Under the pieces are notes generated by a model. That model was not told the DNA's origin. It saw only the letters and a list, made by a program, of their open reading frames with translations, and searched no databases. 57,489 bases of DNA, from assembly GCA_013360875.1 (NCBI GenBank), contig JABWAU010000008.1, positions 1 to 57,489 on the forward strand. The letters are read 5' to 3'. Positions 23,912-32,250 of this stretch are shown one piece after another. Numbering within the stretch: the first letter of the stretch is position 1; every line of letters starts with the position of its first letter. The stretch comes from Anaerolineales bacterium. Its GTDB lineage: Bacteria > Chloroflexota > Anaerolineae > Anaerolineales > Villigracilaceae. Position numbers and translations under genes: made by a program.

Positions 23912-24892
23912 CTACTTGAATAGGTCTGGCCGCAACAACTTCGCCAACTGCTCCAACCCGTCCACCAGGCGCGGACCGGGGCGGCTGATGAGGTTGTCGT
24001 CAATCGGGAAGACGTTTCCGTTCTTTACGGCTTCGATGGATTCCCAGCCCGGTCTTTGCAAAACGGATTCGGGAGTCACACCCCACATCGAATCGCCGAG
24101 GATGATGATCGAAGGGTCGGCGGCGACGATCTGTTCGAGGCTGAGTTGCGGATACGGGTCGCTGACGATGCCGCCAATGTTGTATCCGCCGGCGCGGCTG
24201 ATGAGCAGATCGCCGAAGGTGCCGGGACCGTACGTCCACGGTTTGGTCGGGTCGGTGGCGTCAACTTCGTAGAAGACGGAAATGCGCGAGGAAAGCGGCG
24301 CGATCTTCCCGTCCACAGCGGCGACGCGGGCTTCGAGCGAGGCGACCAGCCCGCTCGCGTCGTGACCTGTGAGGTTGGCGACCGTTTCGAGATTCTCGTA
24401 CATCTCTTCGAGGGTGGCCGGGTTGCCAAGATAATACACTGTCACACCGAGGTCTTCGAGTTGTTTCACCAATTCGGGCGGGTTGATCTCCGCCGCGAGG
24501 ACGAGGTCCGGTTCGAGGGCGAGGATGGCTTCCACGTTGTATTCGCCGAACGACCCGCCGATGCTTTCGATGGATGCCGCTTCTGCGGGATAGTCGCTGA
24601 ATTCATCGCGTCCGATCACCTGCAAACCTGCTCCGACAGCGAACAAAATCTCCGTGTTGGACGGCGCGAGCGAGACGATGCGTTGGGGAGTCCCTTCCAG
24701 GGTGATCGTACGTCCCGCGTCGTCCACATAAGTCATGGAAGATACCTCGGTCGCGGGGATCTCTGTTGGGGCTTCAGGGATGTCGGCGGCGGGAATGTCG
24801 GTTGGAATTGAGGCAGTGGTCGGCGTGGCTTGAGGCGCGCATGCCGCAAGCAGCGCGAGCAAAAGGGTGAGTATCAAGGTTTTGCGTAGCAT
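23912..24892 (-). CDS. btuF: Vitamin B12-binding lipoprotein of the ABC transporter
   Basis: A 326-residue extracellular substrate-binding protein. The N-terminus is a lipoprotein signal (LRKTLILTLLLALLAAC, lipobox LLAAC with Cys near 17), followed by a Pro/Thr-rich spacer. The mature part is the helical-backbone BtuF/FhuD class: RTITLEGTPQRIVSLAPSNTEILFAVGAG, GGSFGEYNVEAILALEPDLVLAAE and a long central helix. ATG at 24892 has GGAG 8 nt upstream. It is the first gene after the cobalamin riboswitch, which is the main ground for assigning B12 rather than heme or siderophores. Confidence 0.88.
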   Translation of the reverse strand: MLRKTLILTLLLALLAACAPQATPTTASIPTDIPAADIPEAPTEIPATEVSSMTYVDDAGRTITLEGTPQRIVSLAPSNTEILFAVGAGLQVIGRDEFSDYPAEAASIESIGGSFGEYNVEAILALEPDLVLAAEINPPELVKQLEDLGVTVYYLGNPATLEEMYENLETVANLTGHDASGLVASLEARVAAVDGKIAPLSSRISVFYEVDATDPTKPWTYGPGTFGDLLISRAGGYNIGGIVSDPYPQLSLEQIVAADPSIIILGDSMWGVTPESVLQRPGWESIEAVKNGNVFPIDDNLISRPGPRLVDGLEQLAKLLRPDLFK

Positions 24893-24980
24893 GGTGATCT
24901 CCAAAAATTATTGTTTTGCGTAGAAGGCGTTCTCAAACGCCGGGGCGGACACAAGAGAGCGTCCGTTATGCAATGGTGAG

Positions 24981-25007
24981 AATCAAAATCCCCAGCATGG
25001 GCTGGGG
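24981..25007 (-). terminator. Terminator-like hairpin in the riboswitch leader
   Basis: On the minus strand CCCCAGC (25007-25001) and GCTGGGG (24996-24990) enclose CCAT and are followed by ATTTTGATT. It sits between the cobalamin aptamer and btuF, as expected for the off-state of a transcription-terminating riboswitch. A further hairpin (GGCGTTTGAGAACGCC) at 24926-24941 lies nearer btuF. Confidence 0.55.
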
Positions 25008-25071
25008 AGGTTGGAGAGGCAATCCGGGCTGGACCTGTCCTCCACCTCCTTTCCGCGAGAGTGTGGTAGAA

Positions 25072-25232
25072 CCGACCAGGGCGGGCGACCTGACTTCATT
25101 AGTTTGATAGTTTGTCAGTTCGATAGTTTCGTAGTTCAACCACCGAACTACTCAACTATGCAACTATCCAACTAACTTCACAGTTGCGCGACAGTGTTGG
25201 ATTCTCACCAACTTCGCCGCTGACTGGTCCTA
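25072..25232 (-). promoter_or_regulatory. Cobalamin riboswitch
   Basis: On the minus strand the segment GTTGGTGAGAATCCAAC, then CTGTCGCGCAACTGTGA, matches the cobalamin aptamer core. It is followed by the B12 box AAGTCAGGTCGCCCGCC (within 25097-25080). The closing stem pairs GACCAG (25229-25224) with CTGGTC (25079-25074). The usual GGGAA...CCCGC pairing is replaced by GGCGA...TCGC, still complementary. Between the core and the B12 box lies an unusually long arm (about 25100-25175) made of repeated AACTA/TAGTT units. A -35/-10 pair begins it and a terminator-like hairpin follows. This 344-bp gap holds no gene. Confidence 0.88.
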
Positions 25233-25245
25233 TTCGATTGACTGT

Positions 25246-25274
25246 ATTTTATGACGCGCGGGCGGGAACGTCAA
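25246..25274 (-). promoter_or_regulatory. Promoter of the riboswitch-btuFCD operon
   Basis: On the minus strand TTGACG (25274-25269) and TAAAAT (25251-25246) are separated by exactly 17 nt. Transcription would start near 25239, just before the aptamer. The promoter overlaps the 3' end of the preceding gene; its TAA stop lies in the -10 box. Confidence 0.75.
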
Positions 25275-27714
25275 CCGCCGGTCTCGCGCGCAGATAAAGA
25301 AGAATCGTAAGGACGAGCGTCGCCGCGAGCAGCGTAACGTTTCCTGCGCGCCCATAAACGATGATCGCAAGCGTGGGAACGAGATAACAAAGCGTCAAAA
25401 TAACGATGCGCGCGGCGCCTTCCTTTTCATCCAACAGGAACGCGAACGGGATGAGCAACAGGATGAAATCGTAGTTGAAAAGATACGGACTGACGAGCAG
25501 GGTGGCGGTCAACGCCAGGTTCAACAGCAGGATCGGTTGATTCGAAATCCCCGGCCGATACCGCAGGAACAACGCAAACAGGACGGCAAACAGAATCAAC
25601 GCGGCAATCGAGGCGGTTTTCAACGTCCCATCGAAGAACCAGCGTGACAGGAACACCGGCAGGCTCGCGCAATTCGCGCACAACGCGCCCGTGCTTTCGC
25701 TCCCATAATTGACCGACGCGATGCCCAGCAGCATCTGCGGATAACGGATGTGCCAGGCGGGGTCCGCCAGAAAACCGGCGAAGAACAGGAAGACTCCCGC
25801 CAGCAGGATGGAACGCGTCGCGCGCCGCCCAAAATTGCTCCGGCTTCCGATCAACCATGCCAACGCTGACAACGCCGCCAGCGCGCCGACGTGAGGCTTG
25901 TATGTGACCAATACCAGACCAAGCGCGGCGAGCGCGGCGTTCTCCCTCCGCAGGGCATACGCGAGCAGAGAACCGCCCAGCAGCACCGGAAACACGTTCT
26001 GCCCCACAGATAACGCTCCCAGCGCCGGCACGAAGAACAACCCAAGCGGAAACGCGACCAGCCTTAATCGTCCGTTCCACCCGTCCGTGAGGAACCAGAT
26101 CGAAAGGAACAACAAAGCGAGGTTGATCTCGAACCACAACAACGCGGCTTGCCGAATGGGAAGCAAGCCAAGATAGAACACGCTCAACGCGTACCAGGGC
26201 GGGTAGGGGAACGGCGCGTGGAAGAACTGCTCCACCGGCACCCCGGCCGCCTCCGCCGCGACCGCTCTTACCGTGGGAATGTCATAGATCGGCGCGCCGC
26301 GCGCAAGCGCGACGCTGGCGGTATATACGGCGTTGAAATCCGAACCCGTCGGCAGGGTGTGAGGAACGTATAGCGCAACCGCGAGCATCAGGCTCGCGAG
26401 AAGAAGGAAGGAAAGAAGAAAGAGGAGAACCCGCTTCATTATGGTTTTACCCTGCTCCGCGGCATTCCTCATCAGGCCGCGCAGTTTCAGCCAATGGAGC
26501 GGATAGAGAAGATGCCAGTATAAGAATCCCGGCAGTCCGCACGGGGAGAAGAAGAGGGTGTGAGACAAATTTTCCCGAGGGGACGCTTCGCTGCCAATTT
26601 GTCCTGCGCGCCGCTCGATCCACATTTTGCCGAACCGGTTGTTATGGTGTTCATATTTGGGGTCAGGTTTGGAATCAGGGAGTTTGCTCCCGCTTTCGCC
26701 AGCAAGCTGGCTGAGTCCATAATGGTGAAGAATAAAACATCCCTCGTGCTTGATGGACTTGGTTCCCACCCTGCCGTCCTCCCACACGCGTTCGATGTGA
26801 TCGGGGTGCGTCTTTGCGAGCGCGTCCTTCGCGGCGGAATCGAAGTCAATGAGTTCGACTTCGGGAAACGCCTCACGCGCGCCGGGATGTTTGACCACGC
26901 TTTCGTTTGCCAGCCCACCGATCAACGCGTATGCAATCGGATATGGCACCGGCGTCATCAGCCCCACGCCGAACGCCATGAACCAGAGAGGGAGGTGAGG
27001 GAGCAGGAACAGTCGGCGTTTGAGTCCGCGCGCGCGGGCGTAACGGATCATCAATTCGCCGTAGGGAATGATCTCCGGTCCGCCGATCTCGAAGATGCCG
27101 CCGCGCCCGTTTGGGTTTTCGAGCGCGGCGAGCAGGTAATCCATCACGTTTTGGATGGCGATGGGCTGGGTTTTGTTCTTCAGCCACGCGGGTCCCGGCA
27201 CGACGGGGAACAACTCGGTCATAAAGCGGATCATTTCGAACGAGATGCTTCCCGAACCGGCGATCACGCCCGCGCGGAATTCGGTCACAGGGATTTTGCC
27301 TTCGCGCAGGACCTTCCCGGTTTCGATGCGCGAGCGCAGGTGCGGGGCGATGTGTTGTTCGGGGTCGGCAAGCCCGCCGAGATAGATGACGTGTTCGATG
27401 CCTGCCTGTTCTGCGGCAATGGCAAAATTTCGCGCGCCGTCCAGTTCGAGGGCGGTGTAACCGTGTCCGCGTGACATGTTGTGGATCAAATAATACGCGG
27501 TGTGGACTCCCTCCAGCGCGGCGGGGAGGGTTGACGGAATCGTGACGTCGCCCTGGATAATTTCGACGAAACGGGACCAGGCCCGGGCTTGGAGTCGAAG
27601 CGGGTCCCTCGCCAGCGCGCGGACGCGATAGCCGGAATCCAATAAACGAGGGATCAATCTGCTTGCAATGTATCCCGTTGCGCCGGTGACGAGAATGAGT
27701 TTATCCACCTTCAC
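25249..27714 (-). CDS. SDR oxidoreductase (eroded DUF2867 part) joined to GT87-like membrane glycosyltransferase
   Basis: An 821-residue frame with two unrelated halves. Residues 1-290 are an NAD(P)-binding SDR: LILVTGATGYIASRLIPRLL (6-25), YYLIHNMSRG, HVIYLGGLAD and the FEIGGPEIIPYGELM segment. The following DUF2867/SRPBCC domain, intact in the paralog at 27701-29215, is reduced to its two ends (HEGCFILHHYG and PCGLPGFLYWHLLYPLHWLKLRGLM). From about residue 425 (MKRVLLFLLSFLLL) the frame is a polytopic protein of GT87/DUF2029 type, with an external loop PTGSDFNAVYTASVALARGAPIYD. That Met could be the original start of a separate gene. The GTG start overlaps the paralog's end by 14 nt; a GTG at 27708 is an alternative. 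Confidence 0.72.
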   Translation of the reverse strand: MKVDKLILVTGATGYIASRLIPRLLDSGYRVRALARDPLRLQARAWSRFVEIIQGDVTIPSTLPAALEGVHTAYYLIHNMSRGHGYTALELDGARNFAIAAEQAGIEHVIYLGGLADPEQHIAPHLRSRIETGKVLREGKIPVTEFRAGVIAGSGSISFEMIRFMTELFPVVPGPAWLKNKTQPIAIQNVMDYLLAALENPNGRGGIFEIGGPEIIPYGELMIRYARARGLKRRLFLLPHLPLWFMAFGVGLMTPVPYPIAYALIGGLANESVVKHPGAREAFPEVELIDFDSAAKDALAKTHPDHIERVWEDGRVGTKSIKHEGCFILHHYGLSQLAGESGSKLPDSKPDPKYEHHNNRFGKMWIERRAGQIGSEASPRENLSHTLFFSPCGLPGFLYWHLLYPLHWLKLRGLMRNAAEQGKTIMKRVLLFLLSFLLLASLMLAVALYVPHTLPTGSDFNAVYTASVALARGAPIYDIPTVRAVAAEAAGVPVEQFFHAPFPYPPWYALSVFYLGLLPIRQAALLWFEINLALLFLSIWFLTDGWNGRLRLVAFPLGLFFVPALGALSVGQNVFPVLLGGSLLAYALRRENAALAALGLVLVTYKPHVGALAALSALAWLIGSRSNFGRRATRSILLAGVFLFFAGFLADPAWHIRYPQMLLGIASVNYGSESTGALCANCASLPVFLSRWFFDGTLKTASIAALILFAVLFALFLRYRPGISNQPILLLNLALTATLLVSPYLFNYDFILLLIPFAFLLDEKEGAARIVILTLCYLVPTLAIIVYGRAGNVTLLAATLVLTILLYLRARPAVDVPARAS

Positions 27715-29215
27715 CCCTTACCCCTCTCCCATTGGGAGAGGGGTATGCGCGCGCGAGAAGCCGCGCCCGTTCGGTAATCTTTCGGATCAATCCATCGAAG
27801 ATGAAAAGATGGATCGGCACGAGCGCATACCAGTAGAGAAAACCCCACAAGCCATGCGGGTCGAAATAGGCGTTGAGTTTGAGCAGGGTTTTTCCGTTTT
27901 GCGGGATGGATTGAAACTGAAGCCATGCCCTGCCCGGCACGCGCATCTCGGCGCGCAACCGCATGAGACGGTCCTTCTCGACCGCCTCCACGCGCCAAAA
28001 ATCGAGCGACTCGCCCACACGCACTTCATCAGGATGTCTACGCCCGCGTCGCAAACCTACGCCTCCAACCGCTTTGTCCATCCAACCGCGCAGGCTCCAC
28101 GCCCAATCCATGTAGAACCAGCCGCGCTCACCGCCAATGCCGGTATAGGCGCGGAAGACCGCCTCGGCGGGAATGTCGAGAAGCGCCTGGCGGTTGACAA
28201 TCATCATGCCCTCTTCGAATTTGAGCGAATAAGGTTTTGTATCGCCCAATGTCGTGACGAGCGCATCGGACCAACTCGTCTCGACATCGTCGCGCGCCAG
28301 ACGTCCCAGCGCAAGGTGGACGGCAGTCTGGAAGTCAATCGGTTCGATCCTCGGGAACAACCTCTTCGCCGCTTCATCCCTGACGATGAGCCTGGCGCGC
28401 AGACCTTCGATCAAAGGCAGCACGACCCGCCAATGGATGGGCGTGACCATGTGCACCCAATAGGCGGAAAGGCGCGGCGCGTTGACCGGCATACGAATGA
28501 GGTAACGTTTGAGTCCGCGTTCCTTTGCATAACCGAGCAGCATGTCCGCGTAGGTGAGGCGGGTCGCTCCGCCGATCTCGATCATCCTGCCGATGCTTTC
28601 GGTGGTCTCGATGGCGGCGATGAGGTAAAACAACACGTCGCGGATGGCGATGGGCTGCGCCTCCGAAAAGAACCACGCCGGGCAGACGAGGATCGGTTCG
28701 CGTTCGGCGAGGTAGCGGATCATCTCGAAGAGCGCGCTTCCCGAACCGACGATCATGCCGGCGCGAAATTCAGTGACCGGGACTTTACTTCGGCGCAGGA
28801 TATATCCCGTTTCGTGACGCGCCCGCAGGTACGGGGAAAGGTCGGATGTTGGATCAACCAGTTCGCCGAGGTAGATGATGCGTTCGATGTTCGCCTGCTC
28901 CGCGGCGTGGGCGAAGTTGCGGGCTGCCTGCACATCCCGTTCGGCGTTCATCTTCCCGCCCTGCATCCCGTGGATGAGGTAATACGCGATGGAAACGTCC
29001 TTCATCGCACAGACCAGCGTTTCCGTCGAGAGCGCGTCCCCGCCGACGACCTCCACCCGACCCAGCCAGGGACGTCCCTGCAAACGCGAGGGGTCACGCG
29101 CCAGGACGCGCACGCGGTAACCGGCTTCGAGCAGACGCGGCACGAGCCGTCCGCCCACGTAACCGGTCGCGCCGGTGACGAGGATGAGTTTGGGTGAGGA
29201 CATAAGAGATTCCAT
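27701..29215 (-). CDS. SDR oxidoreductase with DUF2867 domain
   Basis: A 504-residue protein. The N-terminal NAD(P)-binding Rossmann half has LILVTGATGYVGGRLVPRLL (about 9-28), YYLIHGMQGG, RIIYLGELVD and the TEFRAGMIVGSGSALFEMIR block. The C-terminal half is a DUF2867/SRPBCC domain (FEEGMMIVNRQALLDIPAEA, GERGWFYMDWAWSLRGWMDK, FDPHGLWGFLYWYALVPIHL). This two-domain architecture is common and its substrate is unknown; roles in quinone or lipid metabolism have been proposed only from similarity. The last ten residues (PSPNGRGVRGEG) are encoded by a perfect hairpin repeat at 27719-27745. The downstream gene (25249-27714) is a tandem paralog with a decayed second domain. Confidence 0.85.
   Translation of the reverse strand: MESLMSSPKLILVTGATGYVGGRLVPRLLEAGYRVRVLARDPSRLQGRPWLGRVEVVGGDALSTETLVCAMKDVSIAYYLIHGMQGGKMNAERDVQAARNFAHAAEQANIERIIYLGELVDPTSDLSPYLRARHETGYILRRSKVPVTEFRAGMIVGSGSALFEMIRYLAEREPILVCPAWFFSEAQPIAIRDVLFYLIAAIETTESIGRMIEIGGATRLTYADMLLGYAKERGLKRYLIRMPVNAPRLSAYWVHMVTPIHWRVVLPLIEGLRARLIVRDEAAKRLFPRIEPIDFQTAVHLALGRLARDDVETSWSDALVTTLGDTKPYSLKFEEGMMIVNRQALLDIPAEAVFRAYTGIGGERGWFYMDWAWSLRGWMDKAVGGVGLRRGRRHPDEVRVGESLDFWRVEAVEKDRLMRLRAEMRVPGRAWLQFQSIPQNGKTLLKLNAYFDPHGLWGFLYWYALVPIHLFIFDGLIRKITERARLLARAYPSPNGRGVRGEGG
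27719..27745. repeat. Perfect 12-bp hairpin repeat in the SDR 3' end
   Basis: TACCCCTCTCCC (27719-27730) and GGGAGAGGGGTA (27734-27745) form a perfect stem with a 3-nt loop. Read on the minus strand in frame, it gives the Pro-Ser-Pro-Asn-Gly-Arg-Gly tail of the SDR protein. It is a recognisable REP-type unit at a gene end. Confidence 0.7.
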
Positions 29216-29235
29216 AAACCTTCGCCAATCTATAC

Positions 29236-29328
29236 TCAGTAGATCACGAAAGCGCGTATTAGGCTGTCTCTACCGCCGTATTTGCGCCAGAGGGCGCAAA
29301 TTACGCGCTGTTTTCGTGAAGTACTGAT
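29236..29328 (+). repeat. Cloverleaf-like palindromic repeat, family A, copy 2
   Basis: The second copy of the repeat at 1322-1419. Outer arms TCAGTAGATCACGAAAGCGC and GTTTTCGTGAAGTACTGA, inner hairpin TTTGCGCC-AGAG-GGCGCAAA (29281-29300). Here the inner stem is GCC/GGC where copy 1 has GTT/AAC, keeping the pairs. The other small hairpin (GGCTG..CCGCC) has a mismatch. It lies between the divergent SDR and comEC genes. Confidence 0.8.
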
Positions 29329-29422
29329 ACTAATCGTTTATTCGCGGAGATTAGCGAAGATTGGTGGATAATTGGATTTCAATAAAATTGTATCCTACGC
29401 GTCCAATTCTATGCTATGATGA

Positions 29423-31888
29423 ATGGCATCTATGCAGGCGGCTGATACTCCCACACCCGGTCGCATACAGGAACGGCTGACCACGCAGCTCCCATTGATG
29501 TGGTTTTCGCTCGCCTTCCTCGCGGGGATCGTATTGGGAAGCCTGGTTTCGCTTTCCATTTGGGTTTGGGTTGGGCTTGCAGTTATCTTCCTTCTGGTTG
29601 CAATAGCCTCCCGCATTTTTCCTCTTTCTTCTTTCCTCTCCCCTCCTCTATCTTTCATCCTTCAACCTTTCACCTTCATCCTTTTCGTCGCCCTCTTCCT
29701 CGGCGCGGCGCGCTATCAATACTCCGTTCCCAAATTCGATGCGTTCCACATCGCCTTTTACAACGACCGTGACTATGACCTGCTGATCACGGGTTATCTC
29801 GTCGAACCACCCGATTATCGCGATAACTACACAAACCTGCGCGTGGAGGTCGAAAAAGTGGACACCGGCGACGGCGACCTGCCCGCGCAGGGATTGATCC
29901 TTGTCCGCGCCTCGCCCAATCAGACGTTCGAGTACGGGCAGCGCATCCGTTTGCGCGGCAAGTTGAAGACTCCGCCCGAGAACGAGGATTTCTCGTATCG
30001 CGATTATCTCGCCGCGCAACGCGTCCATTCCTACATGACCAGCGCGGAGATCACGGTCCTGCCGGGAGAGGGCGGCAATACGTTCCTGCGCGGCCTGTAT
30101 GCCTTCAAGCAAAAATCCTTCAATAACATTTATCGCCTCTTTCCCGATCCCGAATCGTCGCTCCTTGCGGGCATCCTCCTCGGCGTGGATACGGGTCTCA
30201 CGAAGGAATTGCAGGATGCGTTCAAGAACACCGGCACGGCGCACATTATCGCCATTTCGGGATTCAACATCAGCATCATCGCGGCGTTGTTCGTCACGTT
30301 CTTCAGCCGTTTCCTCGGCGCGCGCAACGGCGCGATTTTGGCTGTCATCGGCATCGCCTCTTATACCGTCCTCGTCGGCGGAGACGCGGCGGTGGTGCGC
30401 GCCGCCATCATGGGGACGCTTGCCCTGTTCGCCAGGCAGATCGGGCGCAGGCAGTTCGCGTTGAATACGCTTCTGGCGGTGGCGTTGATCATGTGTTTGT
30501 GGAATCCGTTGTATCTGTGGGATGTGGGCTTCCAACTTTCGTTCTTTGCCACGCTCGGATTAATCCTTTATGCCGAGCCGTTTTCGAATTTTGCGAATAG
30601 AATCATCACGAAATATCTCCCAGCCTCCACCGGCGAAAAAACCGCAAAACTGTTTTCCGAATTCGTCCTGTTGACCCTCGCCGCGCAGCTCACCACCATA
30701 CCGATCATGGCATATCACTTCCAGCGCATCTCGCTCGTTTCGTTCATTGCCAACCCGTTCATCCTGCCCGCGCAACCGGCGGTGATGGTCGTGGGGGGGC
30801 TGGCGGTTTTGTTGAGTCTCGCCTGGTTCCCGTTGGGGCAGATCGCGGCGTGGATCGCCTGGCCCTTCGTCGTATACACGATCCGCATCGTGGAACTGTT
30901 CGACCGCGTGCCGCACGGGACGATCTTCCTCGGGGACTTCTCCGTATGGTTCGTGATCCTGTTCTACGCGGCGCTTCTCGCTTTAACGTTTGGCTGGTCC
31001 AGTTTCAGGAAGTGGATTCGGTCCCTCGGACAGAAGACAGGCGCGGTCGGAGTCGGAAGCGTGCTGGTCGCCTTGGTCATTGGGCTGCTGCTGGTCTGGC
31101 GCGCGGCGGCTGCCATCCCCGATGGACTTCTGCACGTCACCTTCCTGGATGTCGGTTCGGCGGACGGGGTTCTCATCAAAACGCCATCGGGCAAAAGCAT
31201 CCTGATCAACGGCGGGGAAAGCGTGACGAGGTTATCGGACCATCTTGGGAGGAGGATCTCGTCGTTCGACCGCAAATTGGACTGGCTGGTCGTCGCCGCG
31301 ACGGAAGAGGAACAGGTCGCCGCGTTGCCGCGCGTGCTGGAGAGGTATCCGCCCGACGCGGTGTTGTGGAGCGGGAACCGGCAGGCTTCATTTTCGTCGC
31401 GGATCTTGAACGAGTATCTGACCTTGAAGGGTATCCCCGTAATCGAAACCCGGAAGGACCAGGCGCTCGATCTCGGCGACGGGGCGACGTTGACCGTACT
31501 GGCGACGGGTCCGCGCGGCGCGGTGTTATTGCTCGAATACGGAAATTTCCGCACGCTGCTGCCGGTGGGGATGAGTTTTGAGGCGCAGGAGGAACTGGGA
31601 TACGGCGAGGAGGTCGGACCCGTGAGCGTGCTTTTGCTTGCCGATTCAGGGTACGCCGCCTCGAACCCCGAGGATTGGGTTTACAACCTGAATCCCGAAC
31701 TGATCGTGTTGAGCGTAAGCGCCGCGGACCAGAACGGCATGCCCGATGAGGAAACGCTCGAAATCGTGAAGGACTTCGAATTGTTCCGCACCGACCGCAA
31801 TGGCTGGATCGAAATTTCAACCAACGGCGCGCAGATGTGGGTGGACGTGGAGAGGATGATGCCTGTTGAGGCGACAGACGTTCCGTAA
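29423..31888 (+). CDS. comEC: ComEC/Rec2-type DNA-uptake channel with degenerate MBL domain
   Basis: An 821-residue membrane protein. N-terminal helices and an OB-like external domain (YDLLITGYLVEPPDYRDNYT) precede the competence domain with ALL-LGVDTGL, FKNTGTAHIIAISGFNISII (about 270-290), GGDAAVVRAAIMG and WNPLYLWDVGFQLSF. The C-terminal metallo-beta-lactamase fold begins HVTFLDVGSADGVLIKTPSGKSILINGG (about 570-597). The expected HPHADH zinc motif is replaced by AATEEEQVAAL, and DGG is NGG, so it probably lacks nuclease activity. A pyrimidine-rich segment (29617-29686) encodes part of the second helix. -10-like TATGAT lies 2 nt before this ATG, so Met4 (29432) is an alternative start. Confidence 0.88.
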   Translation: MASMQAADTPTPGRIQERLTTQLPLMWFSLAFLAGIVLGSLVSLSIWVWVGLAVIFLLVAIASRIFPLSSFLSPPLSFILQPFTFILFVALFLGAARYQYSVPKFDAFHIAFYNDRDYDLLITGYLVEPPDYRDNYTNLRVEVEKVDTGDGDLPAQGLILVRASPNQTFEYGQRIRLRGKLKTPPENEDFSYRDYLAAQRVHSYMTSAEITVLPGEGGNTFLRGLYAFKQKSFNNIYRLFPDPESSLLAGILLGVDTGLTKELQDAFKNTGTAHIIAISGFNISIIAALFVTFFSRFLGARNGAILAVIGIASYTVLVGGDAAVVRAAIMGTLALFARQIGRRQFALNTLLAVALIMCLWNPLYLWDVGFQLSFFATLGLILYAEPFSNFANRIITKYLPASTGEKTAKLFSEFVLLTLAAQLTTIPIMAYHFQRISLVSFIANPFILPAQPAVMVVGGLAVLLSLAWFPLGQIAAWIAWPFVVYTIRIVELFDRVPHGTIFLGDFSVWFVILFYAALLALTFGWSSFRKWIRSLGQKTGAVGVGSVLVALVIGLLLVWRAAAAIPDGLLHVTFLDVGSADGVLIKTPSGKSILINGGESVTRLSDHLGRRISSFDRKLDWLVVAATEEEQVAALPRVLERYPPDAVLWSGNRQASFSSRILNEYLTLKGIPVIETRKDQALDLGDGATLTVLATGPRGAVLLLEYGNFRTLLPVGMSFEAQEELGYGEEVGPVSVLLLADSGYAASNPEDWVYNLNPELIVLSVSAADQNGMPDEETLEIVKDFELFRTDRNGWIEISTNGAQMWVDVERMMPVEATDVP
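29617..29686. repeat. Low-complexity pyrimidine tract inside comEC
   Basis: About 70 nt made almost only of C and T, with CCTCT/CTTTC/CATCC units, encode a Phe/Leu/Ser/Pro-rich membrane segment (FPLSSFLSPPLSFILQPFTF). Flanking codons are balanced. It looks like an absorbed intergenic repeat whose Phe/Leu output suits a membrane helix. Confidence 0.45.
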
Positions 31889-32093
31889 TGTATGAATTGC
31901 CCGCGCTGGACGGCGAACAACGTCCGAGGGTAACGTAAGCGAGGATTGGATGATTGGAGAATTGGCGAATTTCAGTAAACCGCGAATTCGATGTCAGTGT
32001 GAGGCGCTGAGGCGCCACTTGCAATGACATTTGCTGAATTTAGGTAACTACTCAGCCCTTCTCGCATACACAGACCCAAGGAGACCTTTAGAG
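31889..32093. other. Non-coding stretch with weak inverted repeats
   Basis: No gene is seen from 31889 to 32250. This part holds GAATTTCAGTAA facing GCTGAATTTAGG, with ATGTCA...TGACAT and GGCGCTGAGGCGCC inside, between about 31969 and 32047. The pattern is again a larger palindrome with nested hairpins. The rest of the gap is the repeat at 32094-32187 and a promoter. Confidence 0.4.
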
Positions 32094-32187
32094 ACTGTCT
32101 GAAAAGTCTGTTATTTGCGCTTATTCTGCGCTCTCCAGCGCAGGGTGACGTTAGAGAACGTCACCGATGCTCTAGTTTTCAGACACT
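32094..32187. repeat. Palindromic element, family B (same design as family A)
   Basis: Terminal inverted repeats TGTCTGAAAA (32096-32105) and TTTTCAGACA (32176-32185) enclose two hairpins. These are TGCGCT-CTCC-AGCGCA and GTGACGTT-AGAG-AACGTCAC. The size, two-hairpin layout and AGAG loop match family A, but the sequence does not. It is just upstream of the CcrM-type gene. Confidence 0.7.
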
Positions 32188-32198
32188 TTCTTCGGGTC

Positions 32199-32229
32199 TT
32201 GCCTGACAGTTACGAATTTAGTCTATAAT
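32199..32229 (+). promoter_or_regulatory. Possible promoter of the CcrM-type methyltransferase
   Basis: TATAAT at 32224-32229 is a perfect -10, 21 nt before the ATG. TTGCCT at 32199-32204 is a possible -35 with a long 19-nt spacer. It lies directly after the family B palindrome. Confidence 0.5.
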
Positions 32230-32250
32230 AATTGCCACGGAGTACGAAAG

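Noticed and set aside
27668-29197. Long plus-strand open frame (509 codons)
   Set aside because: Antisense to the SDR/DUF2867 gene; no domain found.
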